Notes: generated by a model not told the origin, from the letters alone. Positions 1 to 6,906 are shown, counted from the stretch's first letter. The stretch is DNA of 31,726 nt from Bacillota bacterium (GCA_023388205.1 JAEWGS010000096.1:1-31726); one strand, 5' to 3'. Numbers and translations are program-made.

Positions 1-16
1 TTGGAGGAAATGTCAT

Positions 17-229
17 GTGAAAAATAGACTTGAAAAAATTAGGAAAGAAAAAGGAATCACACAAGAAGAGCTTGCCAATGCGCTTGAAGTATCAAGGCAG
101 ACAGTCGGTTCTTTGGAAAACGGAAGATATAATCCATCAATTATATTGGCATTTAAAATTGCTCGATTCTTTAATTTGGCAATTGAAGACATCTTTATTT
201 ATGAGGAGGCTAAAAATGAAAAAATATAA
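17..229 (+). CDS. XRE-family helix-turn-helix regulator (small, Cro/CI-like)
   Basis: A 70-residue protein made almost entirely of one Cro/CI helix-turn-helix (residues about 2-58), with the typical pattern KGITQEELA followed by the recognition helix SRQTVGSLENG and then the YNPS turn. It should bind DNA as a dimer. The start is GTG at 17, supported by GGAGG at 3-7. It overlaps the next gene, a small membrane protein, by 14 bp, so the two are translationally coupled. Regulator plus small membrane protein is a common accessory pair in Bacillota; the membrane protein may be the target of control, but this is inference. The pair is far more AT-rich than the rest of the window, which suggests horizontal acquisition. 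The upstream promoter lies outside the window. Confidence 0.88.
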   Translation: MKNRLEKIRKEKGITQEELANALEVSRQTVGSLENGRYNPSIILAFKIARFFNLAIEDIFIYEEAKNEKI

Positions 230-608
230 AATATGGTACATCGTATGTTTCATTGGTATTTTCGGATTGTTTCTGATGTTTGCTTTGAAATTAAGTGAAG
301 CAATGAAAGTCGTGTTGGCGCCTGTTTTTGCAGCATGCTTATCTATTTCATCGGTGAAGATCATTCATTACAAAATGCTGGAGAAAGACCATAATTATAA
401 AGTTAGTATCAATGATGAAAGAAACGAAAAAATAAGAGATAAGGTTAATGGGACGATGGCATCAGTGCTGATGCTTTTAATGGGAATCATCTCAGTTATT
501 TGCATTGCGTTAAAAGCCTATTTACCTGCGCTTCTTTTGGCCATATCAGTTGGATGTTCCCCTTTAATTATGTTTTTTATCAATAGGTATTATGAGCAAA
601 AGTATTAA
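216..608 (+). CDS. Small integral membrane protein of unknown function
   Basis: A 130-residue protein with about four predicted membrane segments: residues about 7-24, 29-47, 80-102 and 105-123, with a charged cytoplasmic-type stretch (EKDHNYKVSINDERNEKIRD) between the second and third. I do not recognise the family by motif. The start chosen is ATG 216, because GAGGAGG at 203-209 precedes it; a longer reading frame open from position 30 only overlaps the regulator gene in another frame and lacks a ribosome binding site. Organisation as regulator plus membrane protein suggests the upstream XRE protein controls it. The coding sequence is AT-rich compared with the rest of the window. A hairpin terminator follows at 629-672. 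Confidence 0.75.
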   Translation: MKKYKIWYIVCFIGIFGLFLMFALKLSEAMKVVLAPVFAACLSISSVKIIHYKMLEKDHNYKVSINDERNEKIRDKVNGTMASVLMLLMGIISVICIALKAYLPALLLAISVGCSPLIMFFINRYYEQKY

Positions 609-628
609 TGTTCAGCAAATGAGAAAAC

Positions 629-672
629 AAAATGGATGACATCTGTGCCACACAGAAAGTCATCCATTTTTT
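629..672. terminator. Bidirectional intrinsic terminator between convergent genes
   Basis: A perfect 12-bp stem (AAAATGGATGAC 629-640 with GTCATCCATTTT 659-670) carries a second short stem (CTGTG 643-647 with CACAG 651-655) and runs into T residues on the plus strand and an A-rich flank on the other side. It sits between the membrane protein gene (plus) and the AhpF-like gene (minus) and could serve both. Confidence 0.8.
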
Positions 673-761
673 CGTTCGAGTCTAAAAAATCGATGTCCCG
701 GATTTGGGTGCAAGTTAGTTCGTTCACAGCGCTTTTCAGATGTTCGCAAAGTCAGGCGCTG

Positions 762-2438
762 TCAAATCAAAGCCAAAATCTCATCGATCGTTTTCGGCCC
801 GAAGCTCTGAGCCTGCCCATCATTGACGATGAGCGAGGGCACGGACATGATTTCGTAACGATCTTTGAACTCAGGGTAAAGTCCGGTGTCGATCATTTCC
901 ATACGAATCTGCTCAGTGGCGAGAGCCATTTGGATTGTATTCGTGACGAGCGTGGGACAAAGGTGACAGCTCAAAGAAATAGCCGCCTGCAGCTTCAAAG
1001 GACTTTGTACCTTTTGCGTGATGGCCGAGATTTGGCTCTCTTCTAAGCCGGAGTTTGTCGCTGCGCGGTAAAGGGCAAGGGCGAGGCTGGTGAGCTCATG
1101 GCCACCCGGGATGCCCGAGAAACGGATGCGAAGATCATTGCCTTCAAGATCACATAAGACGGCAGCGGGGAAGCGCTCGACCTGGTAGTTTGCGACTTGT
1201 TCATCTTGGTCGCTCAAAAATTCAAGGTGGATCTTTGCACCGCAGTCGGCCACTTCTTGCATGAAGACACGCATTTCGTCACCTTTGGCATCAGGGGCTG
1301 TGAAAATTTTGACCAAGATGTCGCGCTGCATCCGTGAGAACAAATCTGTGAGCTGCTTGGCGAGATCGGGCGTAATAAAGTGCTGGGACTGACTTGAGTT
1401 GGACGCACTTTGTGCCGGGCTCTCTTTTGTGGCGTCGGGCTTGGCTTGTTGGGCTTGAGTCTTTGCACGTTCGGCGCCAATTTCGGGTAAGCCGAGGCGA
1501 TCTCTGAGTTCAGCGACATAAATCCCTGCCTGATCCGCGGCAATGGCACCGTCAGAGACCGAGGTGACGAGCTGACGCAGTGCCTTGGGGCGATTGTCAC
1601 CAGCGGCCCAAACACCAGGAATATTTGTGAGGAGGTTCTCGTCGGTCGTGATGTAGCCTTGTTGATCCAGGGCGACTTTATTTTTCAAAAAGCCTGTGAG
1701 CGGCACGAGTCCTGCAAAGACAAAAAGCCCCATCGTCTTGCCGTCTTCAGAGCGTAAGGTCTCGGTTTCACCGGTATCGAGATGCTTGAGATGAATGGCC
1801 TCGATTCCGTTTTTCCCCTCGAGTCGTTCGACAGCTGTGCTGTAACGGATGGAGATTTTGGGGTGTTTTTTGGTCGCTTCCGCCGTTCCTTTGGCACAGG
1901 TAAAGTCATCTGTAATCATGACGATATTGACACTGCGCGCAAAACGGGTCAGATAAATGGACTCTTCTGCAGCCTGAAAACCCCCGCCGATGACGACGAT
2001 ATCTCGATCTTTGAAGAGTTCTCCGTCACAAGTCGCGCAATAAGCAACTCCGCGGCCCGTAAATTCGGCCTCGCCATCAAAGCCAAGCTTACGGTGCTCC
2101 GTTCCCGTCGCAAGGATTACGGCGTAGGCTTGATAGGTCGTGGAACCGCAGTGGATCCGTTTCACATCACCTTCAAGATCAAGATCCGTGACGGTAGCGG
2201 ACTTAAACTGACAGCCGAAGTCTTGGGCTTGCTGACGCAGTGTGTCCATGAGCTTGGGGCCTGAGGTGACTGGAATGCCGGGATAATTAACAATTTCTTC
2301 AGTTGAATGAGCCATACCACCGATGGTGCTGCGTTCCAAAATCAAGGTGTCGAGCATGGCGCGACCAGCGTAAAGACCAGCAGTCATCCCCGCAGCGCCT
2401 GCACCGACGATGATGAGATCATAAATGTGTTCAGACAT
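762..2438 (-). CDS. AhpF-like flavoprotein: thioredoxin-reductase core with C-terminal tandem thioredoxin folds
   Basis: A 558-residue NAD(P)H-dependent FAD disulfide reductase, probably the electron donor to the AhpC peroxiredoxin encoded just upstream. Residues 1-315 form the thioredoxin-reductase core: FAD motif GAGAAG at 12-17, redox disulfide CATC at 134-137, nucleotide-binding GGGFQAAEES at 151-160, and the second FAD motif WAAGDN at 277-282. A Gln/Ala/Ser-rich linker follows (about 322-352). Residues 353-470 resemble the redox-inactive first thioredoxin fold of AhpF (FPAAVLCD, SGIPGG), and 480-558 the second fold, with CHLC at 491-494 and cis-proline segment SVPS at 532-535. In E. coli AhpF the tandem-fold module is N-terminal, so the order is reversed here. 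AAGGA lies just before ATG. A terminator separates it from ahpC, giving probable partial read-through. Confidence 0.88.
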   Translation of the reverse strand: MSEHIYDLIIVGAGAAGMTAGLYAGRAMLDTLILERSTIGGMAHSTEEIVNYPGIPVTSGPKLMDTLRQQAQDFGCQFKSATVTDLDLEGDVKRIHCGSTTYQAYAVILATGTEHRKLGFDGEAEFTGRGVAYCATCDGELFKDRDIVVIGGGFQAAEESIYLTRFARSVNIVMITDDFTCAKGTAEATKKHPKISIRYSTAVERLEGKNGIEAIHLKHLDTGETETLRSEDGKTMGLFVFAGLVPLTGFLKNKVALDQQGYITTDENLLTNIPGVWAAGDNRPKALRQLVTSVSDGAIAADQAGIYVAELRDRLGLPEIGAERAKTQAQQAKPDATKESPAQSASNSSQSQHFITPDLAKQLTDLFSRMQRDILVKIFTAPDAKGDEMRVFMQEVADCGAKIHLEFLSDQDEQVANYQVERFPAAVLCDLEGNDLRIRFSGIPGGHELTSLALALYRAATNSGLEESQISAITQKVQSPLKLQAAISLSCHLCPTLVTNTIQMALATEQIRMEMIDTGLYPEFKDRYEIMSVPSLIVNDGQAQSFGPKTIDEILALI

Positions 2439-2504
2439 AGGCGTCCTTTCTTAATTAAGTAGTTTGATATAGCTTGTTTTATTTTTTGTGTTGGACGTCA
2501 CAAA

Positions 2505-2531
2505 GAAAAAGACGCTCAAAAGAGCGCCTTT
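2505..2531 (-). terminator. Intrinsic terminator/attenuator between ahpC and the AhpF-like gene
   Basis: Read on the minus strand, GGCGCTC and GAGCGTC pair (one G-U) around a four-base loop and are followed by TTTTTCTTT. It lies between the two peroxide-defence genes, so the peroxidase would be made in excess of its reductase. Confidence 0.75.
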
Positions 2532-2550
2532 CTTTTGACCTTAAAATGAA

Positions 2551-3117
2551 TCAGATTTTGCCGATCAAGTCCAAGGTGGGCGCCAGAGTCTCTTCGCCGG
2601 GCTTCCACTTAGCCGGGCAGACTTGATCACCGTGCTTAGCGACGAACTGTGCGGCTTGCACTTTGCGCACGAGTTCTTCGGCGTTGCGGCCGATACCGTT
2701 GTCGTGCACTTCATAGGCGACGATTTTACCCTCGGGATTGAAAATGAAGGTGCCACGATAAGCAAGACCGTCTTTTTCTTCATAAATCCCTAAACCCTTA
2801 GCCAAAGTTCCGGTTGGGTCACCGATCATTGGATACTCAATCTTCGCAATGGTTTCAGAGTCGTCGTGCCAAGCTTTGTGAACGTAAGCCGTATCATTAG
2901 AGACGGAGTAGACTTCAACACCAATCTTGCGCAGTTCGTCATAGTGATCTGCCACATCGCCTAATTCCGTTGGGCAAACGAAAGTGAAATCCGCGGGATA
3001 AAAGAAAAAGATTCCCCATTTTCCAAGCACATCTTCGCGTGTGATCGGGCTAATTTTGCCCTGATGATAAATGTTTGCGCTGAACTCAGGGATGTCAGAA
3101 CCAATGAGTGTCTGCAT
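2551..3117 (-). CDS. ahpC: Peroxiredoxin AhpC (alkyl hydroperoxide reductase C subunit)
   Basis: A 188-residue typical 2-Cys peroxiredoxin of the AhpC/Prx1 type that reduces H2O2, organic peroxides and peroxynitrite in the cytoplasm. The peroxidatic cysteine is C48 in FYPADFTFVCPTELGD and the resolving cysteine is C167 in VCPAKWKPG; R121 in YRGTF is the conserved active-site arginine region. The length and C-terminus (LAPTLDLIGKI) match E. coli AhpC (187 residues). The frame is open seven codons further upstream (to 3138), but the start at 3117 is preferred because AGAGG lies six bases before it and it matches the family N-terminus. The reductase gene follows on the same strand, the classical ahpCF arrangement. 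Confidence 0.95.
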   Translation of the reverse strand: MQTLIGSDIPEFSANIYHQGKISPITREDVLGKWGIFFFYPADFTFVCPTELGDVADHYDELRKIGVEVYSVSNDTAYVHKAWHDDSETIAKIEYPMIGDPTGTLAKGLGIYEEKDGLAYRGTFIFNPEGKIVAYEVHDNGIGRNAEELVRKVQAAQFVAKHGDQVCPAKWKPGEETLAPTLDLIGKI

Positions 3118-3255
3118 AAGAAACCTCTTGTGCTGCATAAATTTGAGGGATGCTTTGATCCTTCAAGCAGTCTTCACCATGATACAGAGGAAAGATGCGC
3201 CTGTTTGTTGCTATTGAAACGGTTTTTATAAAATGTGACGGAAACAGCGTAAAGT

Positions 3256-3287
3256 TCGCCTAAAAGTCCTGTCGCCTAAAAGTCCAG
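3256..3287. repeat. Two 16-bp tandem repeats
   Basis: TCGCCTAAAAGTCCTG (3256-3271) is followed directly by TCGCCTAAAAGTCCAG (3272-3287), 15 of 16 bases identical. It lies in the divergent region between ahpC and the tRNA-Asp promoter. It is one of a series of short intergenic tandem duplications in this window. Confidence 0.85.
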
Positions 3288-3333
3288 TAAATACCGAATG
3301 GAGGGAGCAAATAAAAAAACTTTGAAAAAGCGC

Positions 3334-3362
3334 TTGACAAGGGCGAGATGAAACTCGATAAT
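3334..3362 (+). promoter_or_regulatory. Sigma-A-type promoter of the tRNA-Asp/tRNA-Phe unit
   Basis: TTGACA (3334-3339), a 17-base spacer, and GATAAT (3357-3362), about 35 bp before the mature tRNA-Asp 5' end. This is near-consensus, as expected for stable RNA. Confidence 0.85.
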
Positions 3363-3396
3363 AGCACATGCGTTTTTGATTGAAACGCAACGGCAC

Positions 3397-3470
3397 GGCG
3401 CAGTAGTTCAGTTGGTTAGAACGCCAGCCTGTCACGTTGGAGGTCGTGGGTTCGAGCCCCATCTGCGTCG
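3397..3470 (+). tRNA. tRNA-Asp (GTC)
   Basis: A full cloverleaf: acceptor stem GGCGCAG (3397-3403) with CTGCGTC (3463-3469), discriminator G3470, anticodon stem CCAGC/GTTGG around loop CTGTCAC with anticodon GTC at 3431-3433, and a T loop containing GTTCGAG. CCA is not encoded. Confidence 0.96.
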
Positions 3471-3473
3471 TCG

Positions 3474-3502
3474 ATGAGCGATTCGTAAGAATCGCTCATT
3501 TT
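3474..3502 (+). terminator. Hairpin between tRNA-Asp and tRNA-Phe
   Basis: An 11-bp perfect stem (ATGAGCGATTC 3474-3484 with GAATCGCTCAT 3489-3499) and a GTAA loop, followed by only a few T residues. It could be a weak terminator or a processing element between the two tRNAs. Confidence 0.55.
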
Positions 3503-3575
<73 letters not shown>

Positions 3576-3577
3576 CA

Positions 3578-3605
3578 AGCATCGAGATTCTCGGTGCTTT
3601 TTTTT
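3578..3605 (+). terminator. Intrinsic terminator of the tRNA-Asp/Phe unit
   Basis: AGCATCGAG (3578-3586) pairs with CTCGGTGCT (3590-3598) with one wobble and is followed by eight T residues. Confidence 0.9.
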
Positions 3606-3650
3606 ATACCTTTCTCTTATGCCTTTTTATATCATTTCTTTTATAACTTT

Positions 3651-3735
3651 CAGGAGCACTTTACAGGAGCACTTTCAAGAACACTTTCACGAGCGCCTTC
3701 ACAACCGCTTTCAGGAGCACTTTCAAGAGCGGTTG
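3651..3735. repeat. Seven degenerate 12-bp tandem repeats after the tRNA terminator
   Basis: Units follow consensus CAGGAGCACTTT: 3651-3662, 3664-3675 (one extra base between), 3676-3687, 3688-3699, 3700-3711, 3712-3723 and 3724-3735. Units 1, 2 and 6 are identical; the others differ at two to six positions. Read as protein it would give a QEHF-type repeat, but no start signal or conserved frame supports coding. The rest of the gap to rpmG (3736-4083) holds no gene that I can support, apart from the promoter at 3945-3973 and a small stem TTGTAGGCT/AGCCTGCAA just before it. Confidence 0.85.
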
Positions 3736-3944
3736 TTTTATATTCTTAGGCCATTTTTAGCGCGCCCCTGAGCTGTTGGTGCCTGAAGATTGAGCCAAGC
3801 GGATGATGCGAAGGATTGCCCTTTGCAGCGCTTTTTGATCGCTTGCGATGCGCATCCAAACCAAAAGAAATGGATTTGCTCAAATGGACAGATTCCAGCC
3901 TGTTCAAAGCGCGAATTTTGTAGGCTTAAAAGCCTGCAAATCGT

Positions 3945-3973
3945 TTGACAAAATAGGGTGGCCTTGCTAGAGT
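3945..3973 (+). promoter_or_regulatory. Promoter of the rpmG-secE-nusG block
   Basis: TTGACA (3945-3950), a 17-base spacer ending in the extended element TGC, and TAGAGT (3968-3973). It lies about 110 bp before rpmG. A 9-bp inverted repeat immediately upstream (about 3919-3940) has no obvious role. Confidence 0.7.
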
Positions 3974-4083
3974 TATATGACCTGTCGAGAGACAGTTTAT
4001 TTTTTGTGTGTAACTTTTGCCCGATTCGCGCCAAGTCGTCGATAGGGATAGAGGAATCACTTTGATAACGGAGGACGCGGAGA

Positions 4084-4251
4084 ATGGCGAAGAAAACGGG
4101 GATGAGGGAGAAAATCCTGTTGGCCTGTGAGGAATGCAAGCGCCGCAACTATGCGACGTATAAGAACAAGGCAAACACCAAGGATCGTTTGACTTTGAAG
4201 AAATATTGCCCCTTCTGCAAGAAGCATACGGAGCACAAGGAAACGCGTTAA
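4084..4251 (+). CDS. rpmG: 50S ribosomal protein bL33 (zinc-binding form)
   Basis: A 55-residue large-subunit protein. It keeps the four cysteines of the zinc-ribbon (C+) form: C15 and C18 in ACEEC, and C42 and C45 in CPFC, with the family pattern RNYATYKNK between. GGAGG at 4070-4074 supports the ATG. It is the first gene of the block rpmG-secE-nusG, an order conserved in many bacteria. A C+ form means function depends on zinc; many Bacillota carry a second, cysteine-less L33, not seen in this window. The frame is open well beyond on the opposite strand, but that overlap is not coding. Confidence 0.97.
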   Translation: MAKKTGMREKILLACEECKRRNYATYKNKANTKDRLTLKKYCPFCKKHTEHKETR

Positions 4252-4279
4252 GCTGCACAGATAAGCGGAGGGATCAACG

Positions 4280-4711
4280 ATGACAAAAGAGACTCAGAAG
4301 TCGCCGAAAACAGACAAAACGAGTCGTCCAGGTTTGGGACAGCGCTTGTCGGGTTTTTTTACGGGCTTGCGCTCCGAACTCAAAAAGGTCATTTGGCCGG
4401 ATAAGCGCACGCTCAAAGAAACGACCCTGACTGTCTTAGCGATCTCACTGGGCTGTGCGATTTTGATCTTTGTTGTGGATTCCTTGATGCTGGGTTTCTT
4501 GAACATTGTTGGGTTTAATCGTTCAGCTAGCCCGGCCCCAGCACCTGTGACTGCGACGGAGTCGGCTCAAGTGACTGAGCTTTCGTCCGATGCGACGGAT
4601 GCCGATGTGACGCATACCTCGGTTCAAGAGCCAAGCGAGACGCAGGCCTCAGCTCAGACTTCAGACAACACGGAAAGTACAGTTTCAGCGCAGACGAGCT
4701 CGAATCAGTAA
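4280..4711 (+). CDS. secE: SecE preprotein translocase subunit with an unusual C-terminal Ser/Thr-rich tail
   Basis: A single-span SecE clamps SecY in the SecYEG channel. The conserved amphipathic segment ELKKVIWPDKRTLKETT (33-49) is followed by one membrane helix (about 49-76). Bacterial single-span SecE usually ends shortly after this helix (about 60-75 residues in total). Here residues 80-143 form an extra tail rich in Ser, Thr, Ala, Gln, Glu and Asp with no hydrophobic segment. By the known topology it would lie outside the cell membrane. The reading frame is uninterrupted and GGAGGG precedes ATG, so this is not an annotation artefact of the start. Whether the tail is cleaved, glycosylated or simply a spacer is unknown. 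Confidence 0.95.
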   Translation: MTKETQKSPKTDKTSRPGLGQRLSGFFTGLRSELKKVIWPDKRTLKETTLTVLAISLGCAILIFVVDSLMLGFLNIVGFNRSASPAPAPVTATESAQVTELSSDATDADVTHTSVQEPSETQASAQTSDNTESTVSAQTSSNQ

Positions 4712-4713
4712 TG

Positions 4714-4757
4714 TTCTGAGTTTCGGGTTTATATACTTGTGCCTGAAACGTTCAGAA
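4714..4757 (+). promoter_or_regulatory. Long stem-loop in the secE-nusG gap
   Basis: TTCTGA (4714-4719) plus GTTTCGGG (4720-4727) pair with CCTGAAAC (4742-4749) and TCAGAA (4752-4757), giving 14 bp with one wobble and a two-base bulge. It starts three bases after the secE stop codon. It may be an mRNA 3' end, a processing site or part of a nusG leader. Confidence 0.6.
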
Positions 4758-4792
4758 AACTGTTGCAGCTCAATGAGGACAAGAAACACCCA

Positions 4793-4817
4793 AAGCCTCC
4801 CGAGCGGAGGCTTTTTT
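4793..4817 (+). terminator. Intrinsic terminator/attenuator between secE and nusG
   Basis: AAGCCTCC (4793-4800) pairs perfectly with GGAGGCTT (4806-4813) around CGAGC and is followed by six T residues. It is only 30 bp before the nusG start and no clear promoter lies between it and nusG, so nusG expression probably depends on read-through. Confidence 0.85.
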
Positions 4818-4846
4818 GAAAGTGGACGGAGAACTGTGAGGGAAAT

Positions 4847-5392
4847 ATGACCGAATATACCAAGGAAGATCGGAGCAATGAGGCTCAATGGTACGTCGTT
4901 CATACCTACTCGGGTTATGAAAATAAGGTGAAAGCCACCTTGGAACAAATCGTCGAGAATCGTCAGATTGAGGACTATATCCTTGAGATTGAAGTGCCGA
5001 CTGAGGAAGACGTCGAGATGCAAGATGGCAAGCGCGTGGTGAAAAAGCGCAAGATCTATCCGGGATACGTCTTGGTCAAGATGATTATGAGCGACGAGAT
5101 GTGGTATATCGTGCGTAATACGCGCGGCGTAACAGGTTTTGTGGGGCCGAATAGTCGTCCGATTCCGCTCTCGGATGAAGAACTCGCAATCATGGGCTTG
5201 GTCGGTGAATGGGAACCTGTGGTCGATTATGCGGTCGGCGATAAGGTCAAAGTGATTAATGGACCCTTGGATGGCTTTATTGCAGAAGTGACTGAGATCA
5301 ACATGGACAAAAAGAAAGTCCTCGTTACGGTTTCAATGTTTGGTCGAGATACTCAGGTTGAGCTCGATTTCACACAGGTGCTTCGCGCTTGA
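4847..5392 (+). CDS. nusG: Transcription termination/antitermination factor NusG
   Basis: A 181-residue NusG. The N-terminal NGN domain (about 14-115) begins AQWYVVHTYSGYENKV and carries RKIYPGYVLVKM and NTRGVTGFVG; the C-terminal KOW domain (about 128-180) carries VGDKVKVINGPLDGFIAEV. It binds the clamp of RNA polymerase and modulates pausing, termination and coupling with translation. Start ATG 4847 with GAGGG just before. It follows rpmG and secE and precedes rplK-rplA, the standard bacterial order, but an intrinsic terminator stands at 4793-4817, so it may control its own read-through; that is inference. Confidence 0.97.
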   Translation: MTEYTKEDRSNEAQWYVVHTYSGYENKVKATLEQIVENRQIEDYILEIEVPTEEDVEMQDGKRVVKKRKIYPGYVLVKMIMSDEMWYIVRNTRGVTGFVGPNSRPIPLSDEELAIMGLVGEWEPVVDYAVGDKVKVINGPLDGFIAEVTEINMDKKKVLVTVSMFGRDTQVELDFTQVLRA

Positions 5393-5423
5393 GATCCCAA
5401 GAACACAAGATCTCAAGATAGCG
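5392..5423. repeat. Two 16-bp degenerate repeats overlapping the nusG stop codon
   Basis: AGATCCCAAGAACACA (5392-5407) is followed by AGATCTCAAGATAGCG (5408-5423). The first unit begins on the last base of the nusG stop codon. Confidence 0.6.
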
Positions 5424-5478
5424 GACAGGACTTGCTCTACTGAATGGGTCCGTTTGCATTGAGAGAAAGAAATCTTTT

Positions 5479-5535
5479 AATCATCCGAAGATCAATGAAT
5501 CATCTGTAGACAAATTAATGATCCAAAGACAAAAG
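5479..5535. repeat. Three degenerate 19-bp tandem repeats between nusG and rplK
   Basis: Units 5479-5497, 5498-5516 and 5517-5535 share the pattern AATCATCCGWAGAYMAAWK; adjacent units match at 13-14 of 19 positions. The array runs into the hairpin at 5530-5568. Confidence 0.65.
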
Positions 5536-5568
5536 AGAGTGAGTTCGAACTTGCTCTCTTTTGCTTTT
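5530..5568 (+). terminator. Stem-loop terminator between nusG and rplK
   Basis: CAAAAGAGAG (5530-5539) pairs with CTCTCTTTTG (5554-5563) with further pairing inside, followed by CTTTT. The T run is short, so efficiency may be partial. No convincing promoter was found between it and rplK. Confidence 0.65.
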
Positions 5569-5586
5569 AGATGTAAAATTTATAGG

Positions 5587-5613
5587 CTGTGCGTCAGAAA
5601 AACAGGCGCACAG
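5587..5613 (+). promoter_or_regulatory. rplK leader hairpin (possible L1 operator)
   Basis: CTGTGCG (5587-5593) pairs perfectly with CGCACAG (5607-5613) about 30 bp before rplK. Ribosomal protein L1 represses the L11-L1 operon in many bacteria by binding its leader; this hairpin is the only structured candidate here, but I did not match it to the L1-binding consensus. Confidence 0.35.
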
Positions 5614-5643
5614 AGAACAAGAATTTTTTGGGAGGTGGCATTT

Positions 5644-6084
5644 ATGGCCAAGAAGGTTTCCGCTGTCATCAAGGTTCAGATCGAAGCGGGTAAATTCACG
5701 CCTGCGCCGCCGGTTGGACCAGCTCTTGGTTCTGCGGGAGTCAACATCGCAGCTTTCGGTAAAGAATTTAACGAAAGAACGCGCGAAGACATGGGTTTGA
5801 TTATCCCGGTTGTGATCACGGTTTATCAGGATCGCAGCTATAGCTTTATCACCAAGACTCCACCGGCTCCGGTGCTTTTGAAGAAAGCGTGCAAGCTCAG
5901 CAGTGGTTCGGGTGTTCCGAACAAGAACAAAGTCGCGCATATTTCATGGGAAGACGTCCTTGAAATTGCAAAAACGAAAATGGTGGACACCAATGCGGCA
6001 AGTCTCGAAGCTTGTGGTCGTATGATCGCAGGTACGGCGCGTAGCATGGGCATTGTGGTCGACGGTATGCCGGAAAAGGAGTAA
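5644..6084 (+). CDS. rplK: 50S ribosomal protein uL11
   Basis: A 146-residue L11, which forms the GTPase-associated centre with 23S rRNA and is the stringent-response sensor site for RelA. The N-terminal domain shows the conserved PAPPVGPALGSAGVNI segment and the C-terminal RNA-binding domain ends KMVDTNAASLEACGRMIAGTARSMGI. The start is ATG 5644 with GGGAGGTGG seven bases upstream; the frame is open 42 codons further upstream, but that part covers the leader hairpins and has no ribosome binding site. Six bases separate it from rplA. Confidence 0.97.
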   Translation: MAKKVSAVIKVQIEAGKFTPAPPVGPALGSAGVNIAAFGKEFNERTREDMGLIIPVVITVYQDRSYSFITKTPPAPVLLKKACKLSSGSGVPNKNKVAHISWEDVLEIAKTKMVDTNAASLEACGRMIAGTARSMGIVVDGMPEKE

Positions 6085-6090
6085 TCATCG

Positions 6091-6783
6091 ATGAAGCACG
6101 GTAAGAGATATCAAGAAGTGGCCAAACTCATCGAATCCTCGAAGGTCTATCCGGCGTCGGAAGCGATGGCTTTGGTAAAAAAAGTGGCAAATGCCAAGTT
6201 TGATGAGACGGTCGAGCTCCACGTTGTACTCGGCGTTGACTCGCGCCATGCGGATCAGCAAGTCCGCGGTGCGGTGGTTTTGCCGCACGGTACAGGTCGC
6301 ACCATGCGCACCTTGGTCTTTGCTGAGGATGCTCAGGCGGATGCGGCGCGTGCTGCAGGCGCAGACTACGTGGGCGCTGAAGACATGGCCGATAAAATCA
6401 TGAAAGAAAACTGGTTCGACTTTGACGTCGTGATTGCGACGCCCGACATGATGCGTGTCATCGGTCGTTTGGGTCGTATCTTGGGTCCCAAGGGTTTGAT
6501 GCCTAACCCCAAGTCTGGTACGGTGACCACGGATGTGGCCAAGGCCGTTGAAGAAGCCAAAGCCGGTAAGGTGGAATACCGTTTGGACAAAACCAACATC
6601 ATTCACTGCCCCCTGGGTAAGGTTTCTTTCAATGAGCAGCAGCTCGAAGAAAACTTCAACACCCTGATGGACGCCATTTGGCGTGCCAAGCCCTCTGCGG
6701 CAAAGGGTCAGTATGTGAAGAGCTGCACGATTAGCTCCACAATGGGCCCTGGCATTCGTGTCAATGGATCTCAGAATCGCTAA
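6091..6783 (+). CDS. rplA: 50S ribosomal protein uL1
   Basis: A 230-residue L1, the mobile stalk protein that binds 23S rRNA near the E site and commonly represses its own operon. The signature region VIGRLGRILGPKGLMPNPKSGTV is intact (about 129-150), and the C-terminus has the usual SSTMGPGIRV. AAGGAG inside the last codons of rplK drives translation, so the two genes are coupled. In most bacteria rplJ and rplL follow; here a strong terminator and a gene on the opposite strand follow instead. Confidence 0.97.
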   Translation: MKHGKRYQEVAKLIESSKVYPASEAMALVKKVANAKFDETVELHVVLGVDSRHADQQVRGAVVLPHGTGRTMRTLVFAEDAQADAARAAGADYVGAEDMADKIMKENWFDFDVVIATPDMMRVIGRLGRILGPKGLMPNPKSGTVTTDVAKAVEEAKAGKVEYRLDKTNIIHCPLGKVSFNEQQLEENFNTLMDAIWRAKPSAAKGQYVKSCTISSTMGPGIRVNGSQNR

Positions 6784-6815
6784 GTTCTCATTGGTGATTT
6801 TAATTTGAGTTTTGA

Positions 6816-6844
6816 GGGTGAGTCGCGTGACTCGCCCTTTTTTT
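6816..6844 (+). terminator. Intrinsic terminator after rplA
   Basis: GGGTGAGTC (6816-6824) pairs with GACTCGCCC (6829-6837) with one wobble and a GCGT loop, followed by seven T residues. Confidence 0.92.
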
Positions 6845-6906
6845 GTGTGTGTGCCTGATGGGGGCGTTACTGGGCGGCGCCAGGCTCAGCTAGGCGAATT
6901 TACGAA

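Noticed and set aside
1782..2264. 160-codon plus-strand frame
   Set aside because: Antisense shadow of the AhpF-like gene; high GC gives long shadows in several genes of this window.
3226..3462. Minus-strand 78-codon frame starting MGLEPTTSN
   Set aside because: It is the complement of tRNA-Asp, a familiar spurious annotation.
3738..4148. 136-codon minus-strand open frame across the rpmG promoter and rpmG
   Set aside because: It overlaps rpmG antisense and crosses a clear promoter; the translation has no recognisable family or ribosome binding site.
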